Source of the DNA: Hyperoplus lanceolatus
Taxonomy: Eukaryota; Chordata; Actinopteri; Uranoscopiformes; Ammodytidae
Direction: 5' to 3'
Assembly (NCBI GenBank): GCA_026929865.2
Contig: CM049410.1
Coordinates: 19,244,001-19,308,000 of the forward strand
DNA length: 64,000 bases
The notes beneath the pieces are model-generated. The model ran no database searches. It was not told the DNA's origin and saw only the letters and a program-made list of their open reading frames with translations. Of the stretch, positions 1 to 11,500 are shown in pieces. Numbering within the stretch: the stretch's first letter is position 1; every line of letters starts with the position of its first letter. The position numbers and the translations under genes are program-made.

Positions 1-1640
1 CATCAATTATTATTGTTTATTTATTTATATATGTTTGTATTTTTTATTTGATGAGTTTGGTATCAATTTTATGTTGTCTTAATATTTGTTTTTCGTTGAT
101 TTAGGTCGGTTGAGGCTTGAAATAAGCCCTGCACTCTATTCATTTGTTATCTTTGTCATTCTGTACATTTTAAATGTGCAAATAATAAAAAAAACTTTGA
201 AAAACTTTGATGCAAATTTCAGAGTCTAATGCAATTCCTAGTGTTTCAGGAGATACAACATACCCCCACCTCTCTTATTCATCTAATGTTTGTGTTGTGT
301 GCTTCACTACACTACTCACTGACTACATGCTTTGACATAAAATGACATGATTCCAGCACGTATGGTGAATAAACCCAAGGGCCAAGGTCAGGTCTCCGAC
401 TATCATCCCCAGGGCCAAAGCCAGCATTCTGGCTACTATTCAGGATATACGTCTTCCTGCAACTGTTAGAAGCACTTCTAATGAGCATTATTGCTCAAAG
501 GGGCACAATTGTTGTTTCTCATTTTGTTTTTAAACTCATTAGGGCCCAATCCGCCCAAATAGCAAAGAGAAATTAAAACTTCTTGTCCAAATGTATATCT
601 TTTGAGAAAAGGTTGCACCGGAGGCTCTTTGAATCTAGCAAGCTAAAGACCCAGATGAGTTGAAAGGAGCCAAGTCAAAACTAAACTACAATGATATATT
701 CATAATGTTCTATTTCAGACCTCCTTTCTTAAAGGTCCCTCCTTTAGAATACTTAAAAAACAGGACATTTTCACACTACACCTTGGAAAAGGATATTTCT
801 CTCTTGGGCTACTGGTTCTTCAAGCATTCGAAGCATTTTAATATGCTTGTGCTAAAAATACAAGAACAAGAAAAAAGAAAAAACACAGATTGTGATTTTA
901 AAAGTTGCTTAACTCCGATGTCGTGCCAAGCTGCCCAGTAAAAACAGACATGAGGTGTTAGAGCCAGCACGTTCGCAGAAACCAGTGACTCTGTCTGTTA
1001 CCTTCAACAGTGAATTAATTATATACAGATGGTGATGTTAATGAGTATTCTCTTTATTTCAACGCCTACCCTTGTAATTATAGAAAGCTTCTCCAAGATT
1101 GTGCGATGTTACTGAAGCTCTATTTGCAACAAAGTGCTGTCTACTTAATGAAATGGGATACGATTACGGAGAGTTCGAGGTGATCCACATTCAAAGGATG
1201 ACATTTTCTGAATCTAGAATCTAGCACCCACACAAAAATCATCTTTTTATTAATGAAATGTGATGCCTTCAGCCCACTTATTTAACAGTTTGCACACTGT
1301 GGTTTTATTTTTTGAAAAAATAGTACCATTAAAAAATGTGTTATAAGGATTTTAGTGTTCTGAGATATCGCAGTTATAATGTTTACTTTAGCCATGTGCA
1401 CCCCGAGAACACAGCTTATTTGCAAATTGTAACCTTTTATTGAGTTTGATGTCTTAGTATATGCTATATGTTTTTTTCATTTTTTTTAACATATCTTGTT
1501 TCATGATGTATTGTGTCTATACATGTTTTACACTGTTACCTGTATTAAGCACTTTGTGACTCAATGCTCTTGACAAATGCTATATAAATAAAGTTACTTA
1601 GCCTACTCATTTGTGTTTTTTCACTCTTTTTTTCACCCAC
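1..1640. other. Non-coding: 3' intron of kcnh4, no exon recognised
   Basis: No exon of the next kcnh4 segment (the rest of the C-linker and the cyclic-nucleotide-binding homology domain) could be read on the minus strand here. The channel must therefore continue beyond the left edge. The only feature of note is an AATAAA-type tail around 1545-1605 (an agcactttgtgactc stretch, then tatataaataaag), which resembles the 3' ends of old fish LINE or SINE copies. That resemblance is weak. Confidence 0.6.
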
Positions 1641-1840
1641 CTCATTGGCATTTATGCCATTGTTGACTGACCAGGTGGCCTGAAAATACTCCAGCATCCT
1701 CTGCTTCACCTGTTGAGGTAGCCGATGCACGCGGATGAAGTCTTTGAGATCCTTCATTCGGGTGTGGTAGAGAGAGCGCCGGGAGTACATGCGCTGGATG
1801 ATGGCTGTTACATTACCGAAGACAACTGCGTGCATCAGAG
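1641..1840 (-). CDS. kcnh4: kcnh4 exon 9 (S6 end and C-linker start)
   Basis: The acceptor is CACCTTCAG|CTCTG and the donor is AATGAG|GTGGGT. It encodes [20 protein letters not shown] (S6 end) and C-linker helices with [13 protein letters not shown] and [14 protein letters not shown]. It ends in phase 0, ready for a missing downstream exon. Confidence 0.95.
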
Positions 1841-2435
1841 CTGAAGGTGGGAGAAGGAGAAACAATTAGATAATCCAATATATATTTACCATCATTTTAG
1901 GGATTTTTTCTTTTCTTTCGTGCTATACAGTGAACTCACCCCCCATGAGCATAATGCAGATGGAGAAGATTTTCTCGGCGTCCGTGTTGGCACACACGTT
2001 CCCAAAGCCGACACTTGTAAGACTACTGAGGGTGAAGTAGAGCGAGGCTATATAGGCGCTTGGCATGGAGGGCCCACCCATGGTGCTGTTTATGTATGGT
2101 GTCTCCAGACGCTTTCCCAACTCCTGAAGCCAGCCTGGTGGATAAGGTCAGAGACTGTTACTTCAATGCTTCATCCTTGGTGGCTGATATAATGGGTGAG
2201 AGGTGAATGATATAACGCATTAATGGTGATATAATGGGAAATATTCTGCGACACACACTTCCTGTAGGCGGATAGGACACAATGGTAGAGGATGACAGGA
2301 TGCCGAGGCATTCAAGCATCACTGGAGATTTGAAGTGTTAGCCAGAGAGACACTAAAATATGTCTCAGCAAAGCCTTAAGGGGTGAGGAAGAACATTATA
2401 CTATTGATTCATTGGTGTTGTAATTGTCCCACACA

Positions 2436-2513
<78 letters not shown>

Positions 2514-5500
2514 TGTGCTCACCTATGTCCCAAGTAACGGGGTCACTGCTTTCGATCTCCTTGCGTCCAATGACGTACCAGACACAAGCCATCCAGTGAG
2601 CCAGCAGAGCAAAGACAGACATTAGCAGGGTCAGCACCACGGCGCTGTACTGGGAGTAGCGATCCAGCTTCTGTAGCAGGCGCAACAGACGCAGCAGCCG
2701 AACAGTCTTCAACAAGTGCACCAGCGAGGTCTGGACAAGGAGAGGCCAAAACAGAACATAAAAGCAGAATTATTTTAGTGTCACTTCATTTGGTTTCTGT
2801 GTTTTTTTTTGTTTCTGTTTTTGACTTTAAAGCTATAGTGCATAACTTTTCGTATAGATGAATGTTGGTTACATCCAAGCGATAGGCAAGCAAAACAAGT
2901 ACCCCTGACTGCGGCCCGCAGACGGACGTTGAGGGGGAGGAGACGTTGAGGGGGAGGAGACATTGAGGGGGGGGGAGCTTGAGCAGGCGCTCGCTGTCTG
3001 CTTGTCCGTCTCTTTCTCACACATTCACTCGTAGAGGTCCGCTGCAGCCGTTAAGCTAGCGGTAGCCCACGCTCTTTATTAAATGTTACAGAGAGATGGC
3101 ACGGGAGTATTATGACTTGCTATCTTTCTTGCTGCGTACCATCGACCTATTATAAAGTTAAGCATAACCTAAACGACTTGTTTAATTATTTGCATGAAGA
3201 ACGCATTCTTACATCCGGTTTAGTGATATCAAAATAAGAGTCCTGCATGCAGCAGTAGCATAGGCCCTACTTGGAATAATAACCGGATATAAGAAACATT
3301 TAGATAATTTTATGTTTAACCTATAGTATTAACCGGTTAAATATCTTCTTAAAGGTCAACAGGTTAACAATGGACATCCCTTCCTACTATGTTGATTGCT
3401 TTTGCTATCTTTTAACAGTTCACTTATGAGGACATAGATGATCCTGTGAGTGTTAAATTAGTGTTGTGTCTCCCAAGGGTCAGCAATGAGATCTATACTT
3501 ACAAAAGCAAGTATATATGTATGTACAATGATTAAGTGTGCACTGTAAACAATGTGACATGTGCTAAAGAGAACTCCTGTACCTGTCTGTCTGTGACGGT
3601 TGCAGGCCCAGCTGCCTATGAATTAAGTAAGAGTCAAAATAAGATATGGGGAACTATGAAGGGGTCACTGTGACCCCAAGGTATGACCTTAACAGATGCA
3701 ATGTGACCACATTCAAGGCTTAAAAATATACCTCAATTAGACATAACTAAATGCTACAGGTGTGACGCACATTAAGTTACACCAATCACAGCAGCCCTAA
3801 CAACAGTCTTATTATTCAACAGAACAATGTAAAAATAACAACTACAAAAAATACATAGTAAACTATTAATAGAAAAGATAACTAATCAATAAAGTGTAGA
3901 ACAATCAAAGAACACATATTGTCCTTATTTTTACCTTATACTCTCTCTTGCCATAGTCACCATAATTCACTATGGATGAGTCTATTTTAACAGCAACAAA
4001 GGGACAATTGCACAATCTATTAAAACCGTTAATATTGTTTATTTTCACAAGCTGTAGTGTTTCAGGGCTGACCTAAAATGTGACTCAATAACAAAAGTAT
4101 CTTAAAATAAAGATGTTTGAATTGTTAAATGATTAATTGCATTTTTTACAATATTTCCAGACACACACTACTGTAAGTAGACTATAGATGACACTTGTGA
4201 ACCCTTACTGAAAAGATTTCCTTCCTGAACAAGGACAGGATTTTCCAGGCATATAACACTTTGAGGCTTTAACTGATCATGGATACATGTATGCACAGCA
4301 AGGCGAAGCGATGCCTCCGGGGCATTAACTGTGGTGTTTAATATACGGTGTTAAGGTGCTGGAAAACAAACATTTAAATTAAAGCGGTCAAACTTATGTT
4401 TCCACAGTGTCTGCACTTGATTGTGACATTGCCAGACTGACACCGGCTGCCATTCTCAGGCGAATTTGCGGCCCAAAACACGCCCCTTGCCATCGAATAA
4501 TTCAATTAATATTACTAATAATTAATACACACATATTCAAGGTAAAGAACAGGATGGCTGTAACAGCATGTATATTCTGTGGATACAATCCATAATAGCT
4601 ATGGGTCTTCACTCTTCACAAGAAAGGGGTATTTAATATGCCAGGTCAGCTTGATAAAATGTTGTTTCACAAAATTTATTCGAGTCATTCCACCAATCCG
4701 GTACTGTGATCGTGAAGTTATCTATTCATTAAAATGAATTATTAGAATTGTTTTTACCTAATGCATGTTGAAAGCAATTTGAGTCTAAAATAAACTCTAA
4801 TTTGTATATGTCCCCTTCAACCCCGTTACCATTTTCAACCCTGTTACCCTAGTTTCAACTCTGTCACACCTTTATGGTATGTATTCCTTTAAGCTTATAA
4901 AAAATATATACTGTTTGTTTAACTATGTCTTAAATATTTATGGCAATCATAAGAATATTGATTTTAGTTAAAAATATGAAGTAAAACCACATCTTTGATC
5001 AAAAATGGTGTGATCGCTGGCACAAAAAGGGCCCATTCCCTGTATGCTACTGCTCCATGCAGGACTCTTATTTTGATATTGCTAAACTGGATGTAACAAG
5101 GACTCTTATTTTGGTGTTACTACGGATGTAACAATGCCAACTGCCAAAGTCAGACCAAACTACAGCAAGTAGTGTAGGCTACGTTTAACATTGTAATAGG
5201 TACCCTGCAAGAAAGATAGCCAGTCACAACACTCCCGTGCCATGTGTTTGTATTTAATTAACAGCGTGGGCTCCCGCTAGCTTAACATAGCGCTAGCATT
5301 AGCCTGCTTGAGGAGTGAATGTGAGAGACTGAGCGCCGCCCGTCCCCCTCAATGTGGTCTTAGGCTCCCCCCCCTCAATGTGCCGGCCCCCTCAATGTCT
5401 CCTCCCCCTCAACGTTGGCTGCGGGCCGCAGTCAGGGGCTTCTCAAGCAAAATGACACAAAGTTCATTAAGCCTATAAGCTCCAGAAAACTCTCTCTGTT

Positions 5501-8500
5501 TTTTCTCAGTATGGCAGCATTAACAAACTGGTGTCGACGACCCACCGACACCACATTTACGCAGCAGCACAGAAAAATCCCCAGAAGAGCCCAAGAAATG
5601 TGTCAGTTGACGATTCTACTGCTAAGAGAAAACCTAGACGTACAGCAGAAGGTACAGTAAAATTGATGTGCAATCATCCATGTAGATGTGCCGACAGTGT
5701 TGTTGTTATTACTCAGAATTTGTCACCGGGGCGACAGAAGTTACGCACTGTAGCTTTAACACCCATTTTTACACATGCAGTATTTCTCCTACTCTTGTCC
5801 TATTAGATAAACATTTTGGTATAACCTCCACTATATCCTAACCTTGATTAAGTGTCTCGTAGCCTTACCGAGAGGCACTTGAATTGATGTTACAATTAGC
5901 AGTAAAATTGTCAGCTGAGGCCTATGGCAAGGTAAAACTAATCCATGAAAAGTTGAACGTTGAGGGATAATCCAGTCCAATGCTTTTGGGGAATAACTCT
6001 ACTCCACTATATACATTGAGTGGCAACTTTTATAGTGCAGCTATAGGGCAGACATGAAATTCTTAAAAACAGGGGGCAAAAGGTATCTCAAGATATGTAA
6101 TAGAATAAACGTACCACGGTGATGTTGAAGGCATAGAGAAGGTCAAAGGGCAGAGCCGCGATCAGATCCACAAAGAACCAAGTGGTGCAGTAATGGAGGT
6201 AGATGGATCGGGCGTCGTACACTACCTGACCTGACTGGCTAACATAGGTGGTGCGGAAATTCAGGATGATATCTGAAAAGGAGCAGTGGAAACACAAGCA
6301 CAAGAAATGTGTCACTATCATTTATGGGCATTTTGGGAATTCACTATAACTACAGAAATCAAGTCCATAAGTGAATAAATGACTTATGGACTCATAAACT
6401 AGATTATTACTTTGTAGCTTACTAGTGGAAATAGTACAATGGAAATGTGTTTAAATTGTGATCAACTACATATCATACAATCATGTTATGTCGTAGCTAT
6501 AAAGAATGTTGGCAAATGACAAAATTAATTATCTGGGAGTTGTGAGATTATGCCAATAATTTCCAATATTATTGCACAATATGGTAGGCTGAATAAATTA
6601 AATAACAGTAGCAGTGTTTAGTGATATAGAGACCAAATGAATGTAATACATCCCTGGCCATATATTTTATTTTTCACTTGCTTCCACACTGAAACGACAA
6701 GAAGCTTCTTTTGTTGATCGAATATGATTGAATAGAGACATTTTGTACATTAAAATTAATCTGGTTCAGGGACAAGCATCTTTACACATTAAATGGCTGT
6801 TTACATTTCCTAACCGAACCTCACCACAGAAAAAGCAAAGATAGAGCAGGAACACGACAGCATGTGATGCCAGGTGAGCTCATTCTGAGAATGAATTTCA
6901 CTACCAAACCTCGTGGCAGATGTGCTTTCACACTTCCTTTGAGGGGAAAAGTGGGAAGAAGTGAGAGAAAATGTAATTATCCGTAACCTGGGGCAACCGA
7001 GGGTGTGAGACCCCGTTTCCATTTGTCTTTAACGTGTGGTTTTTGTGATCAGATCACGTGAATACAGCTCTAACTACAGGTGAAAACACTCTCAAGACGC
7101 ATTGAGATCGGATCACAAAAACCACATTCGGAGGTGGTTTACGTCGCTTGTGTCCGATGTGTCCGCATTCATTTGATAGTGGAAACAGCAGTGTTGTGCA
7201 TCGCTCCTCCTTGTCTAAATGAGACAGTAGCCTATCTCGTCAACCTAGACTGGTAATTATCTTCGCATGTAATGCCTTTTAATAGCAAATGCGATTAAAA
7301 CTGTGGATGTTTAGTTGTTTGAACCCCACCGGTTAAAAACAGCAATGTAGCCTAAACGGGAATTATGTGTGTTGATTTAAATACAGCGCGGGTAAATGGA
7401 ATCGGATCACAAGTAGACAAAGAAGTCACACACGGACTGAGAGCTGTCCACTTGTAACCAGTTTCAAAAAATCAGATGTTAATCCCAGGTGGAAACAGGG
7501 TCTGAGTGGGTGAGGATAAAGGTAGCAGGTTTATTTATGTGTTGGGCCATTGCCAGGGAAACCACTGCTGCTGGGCTGGAAAGATATATTTGTAAACCAA
7601 ACATTGTTGTATCTTCTTAAGGCTGTTCAAGACACTTCAAAATAAAGGTCAGCTGTTGTGCAGCATGCGATGAATGTTGGCATTGTTACTATCCTAGCTA
7701 ATTATCTTACTGAAAGGAGTCAGAACACAATCAGTACAATACAGACTTTTGTTGCACATCTGAAGGTGCTTACAAATTGTAGCAACATTTCTATTTTTCA
7801 AATAGGCTAATGGAAAATGAATACAGCCCTTAAGAAAAAATGTTTCACCTGTTATTACCATTTATAGGTAAGTGCATGAGTAAAATTAAAATTTTATTTT
7901 TATTCTACAGACTATTGACATCAATTCCTCACAAATTCCAGATAGGCTTTAAATAAAGTCTTTTAGAGCATTTCCATTCATTCATGTAGACATGCTGTAA
8001 GTAAACATTTTGAGTGGTCTCTTAATGTTTTCACTCTTTTCACTCTACATTTTTGTGAGGTCACAAAGTATAAATGCCCACATGCCTAACACTATGAATT
8101 GAATCATACCGAGTATGAAGAGCATCTCTACGGCGATGTCACTGCCTATAGTGTTGTGACCGCCAAATGAATGATGGTCACTGCCCTCATCAGGACTGAC
8201 AAAGCAGATGTCGTAGGGCACGGACACAGCAACGTAGAAGGTTGCTAGGAGAATTAGCCAGTCCCACAAGGCCTTGAAGATACTGTAGTGAAGCAGGATG
8301 AAACGAGACTTCTTCACGGCCGCAACCTTGTACTCCGGTAGAGACGGTTTCTGAAACACACTCTGAAAGAGAGGGAATATAAAAATCGCAATAAATGGTA
8401 GGTATGATATTTTAATTTGCTCTCATTGACGTCATGGTGGCGTGGTGCTGCCGGCTGCGCTCACATAGTGTAATTACATCAGTATGAAACAGTTGGGGAA

Positions 8501-11500
8501 GACGGTATACCTGCGTATGATCAGTGATCATCATCATCATCATCATACCACTTGGAATAGACTTGAATACATGTTGTATGCATGCAAAATGGAGTCAGCG
8601 ATTGTACAGAATGCTTGTTGTCAAAATCCCTTTTTGTCAAAATCAGTGAATATCTTCTTAAACCTTTACCTGTTGGTACTTTGTTTGCCTCGAAAAAAAA
8701 ATCCAGTGTTAATACACAGCCTAGGCTCTGTAAACGGGAATGTTGCTAGCTAGGTGGGCCCCCTTTACTTACATACCCTTTGATTACATACCCATTTACA
8801 GAGCCTATAGGCTATGAACACCAGATTTCTTTCAGCACACATACGGTACGTTCATGTCGCCAACGGTGAAGAGATATCCCTTGATTTTTTCAAAAAGTGA
8901 TTTTTACATCAAGCTGTCTCTAAAACCGCTGACTTTTGACTTTAACTGTAAAAAAACTAGGTAGAGAAGGTAAAAATTACACTCACAATTTATTCAGAAA
9001 TCATTTTCAAAGACGGAGACTGGTGTCAACTCAACGCTCACTTGAGCCCTTTTTCACATTGCCTAGTGAATACTACTGGAGCAAGCTTTTGATTAAAAGT
9101 AATCTGCATCAACACAGCAAATTATTTAAAGGTTAAGCTATTAAAAGGGCAAATGCTTTGATCACGAGGACAGTAGGCAAACATCACTCACAGTAATTAG
9201 CCTATGCATGATGGAATATTGAGACTCATACTGCACATAGATTTGAACTCACATTGGTCAGTTTCCGTTTGCCCCTCTTGTTGAACAGGTTGGTCAGGTG
9301 GTGCATAATATTTCTCCCCCTCTCTTGTGCTTGGGAAAAGTGGGGTCGATTGCTGTTCCCACTCTGGCTAGCAGCCTCTGACATTCCTGTGAGAAAAAAA
9401 ACATATTACTTATTGAATAGTAATTGCTGAATTCCATTCATTTTGCCTTAAAAAGTATAAATGAAAAAGAATTTAGCACTAGCAGCACAACATTATCGAA
9501 GTGAAAGAGGCAAATGAATGTAGCCAGCAAGCAGGCCTTACCATCTCCTTGGCTGTAGCGATGGCTTTTCCCACATGACTCACTGACATCTTTGAAGGAA
9601 AGGAGGAACAGCACCACTTCACCTTTCTCATTTTTTATTGCTACAATGTCCAGGAGGCACCGAAATGGATTTCCTGAGGAAATTATAAAAGTTATTACTC
9701 TGAGATATTCAATAAAACAAATTGTATTTCTATTAACGCTGAAATAACAGTGTGTATCACTTCTATTTCTGTCAACAAACAAAAAATAGGTGTCTTCGCA
9801 AAAAAAGAAAGGCCAGGATGTGGTTTAAATTCAAGACATCATCACCTCTTCTCATGTGTAGCCTTTATTTTTTTTAGGGTAAGGTTCATGACATATAGGC
9901 CTAATAATAAAAAGTGTGAGCATGACCAGGTCAAAAACCATATAAGTACTGTTATCCTCCTCACCATTTTTCCTATAGAAGCAGACTTCTCCCTGGTACT
10001 CCTGCTGGCCCTCCAAAGCTTTGTCCACCTGTTGGATTACGCTCTCGTTGGTTTCGTTTCCTTGGAGGAAGCTGCACGTGCACGTTTTCTGCATCACCTC
10101 GGTGCGAACAAAGCCGGTCAGCTCGCAAAAGCCGTCAGAGCAGTAGACGATGGGGTAGCCATGGCGACCCTGAGCATTTCCCAGGAGAAAGTTGCTGTCT
10201 GCAAGGGGAAAATAAAATAGGTCAGCGGCAAAACTATTGCAAAACATTGTGGAAAAAGAGAAAGACTGATTGTATAGAGGGCGATTTTTTTGTGTGGTTT
10301 TTTGAAAAATTGCACAGCTCTGAAGCAGCTTGAGATGGCTGTAGCTTTTCAGACATTTTGACCAGGTCCTTTGGTTGCCACATGCTTTTCTCCTGATTCT
10401 AATCATTTGTGATTCGTTTTTTTTACAACATTTTCTTTCTTCTTTATCGAATCATTGGTTGGCTTTCAGCTACATTACATTTAACAAATCAGTTTTATTT
10501 TAATATACAGTAGCCTAGGCCTATATCACAACTACATTGCCTGTATTAGGCCCAGGCCTACATTTTATTTGGCTGATGCTTTTATCCAAAGCTACCTCCG
10601 ATAAGGGCTTTCAGTTTCAACCATGAAGGTACAAACTCAGAACAGCAAGAATCCCGTAAGCAGCCTACATTGGCTTCGAATAAGCCAAACTTCAAAGTGC
10701 CACATGTGCCTTATGTAGGTAGGCTACAACATTATTTTCCCTTTCATTTTGTATAACCATCATCCTGTTAGCCAAGACTTAGGCTACAAGCTTTAATATA
10801 GTCTAGTGTGCTTAATAGAGAGCTTTCAGGTAAGATGGTGGTGTGAATAGAGTCTGAGAATATATGCAGAGGGGCCGTGCTGTCTCCATGGTGGTCCACA
10901 GTTTAGGCCCTTTATTAGCATGTGTGCGTCTCCTCTTTACACTCTTCAGATTATATTACTGTATGATTGTTTTTTTGTTGATGCACCAATAGAAAATATA
11001 TTTTTCTTTATCCAAATTTGCTCTCCCGATATAGTGTATCAGAGAGAGCTTTAGTAAGCTGGGGCCCCAGGCTCTACGGGGGACGAAGCTTTCAACCCAT
11101 AATTAGCATGTGGAGCAGGTTTTCATCCTTCACCTCAGGTGTGCAATGGATTTTAATGTTTACACAGCTTCCATGTTGCATTGCATGTGGTTGAAGAATA
11201 TCTTGTTTCTTTAATCCATACACAAACCAAAACAACCAATCACAGTAGCTTTCTTGGCTAAAATGAATACAGTCCCTATAAATAAATCCTACCTTCATGA
11301 CAAATATAGTCTGTGGTGCAGCCTTTGGTCTCCTTTATAAGAATGAGTGGGTGGCTTGATAACAGCAAAACATAGGCTATAGAATGCAACACAATCCTAC
11401 AGAACCACAAACCATATCAACAATGAATGACTTTATAATTGAATCAGCATCTCTGTAAACCAGATTTAACAAAATAAGAACCATTTGAACCTTCATAAAG

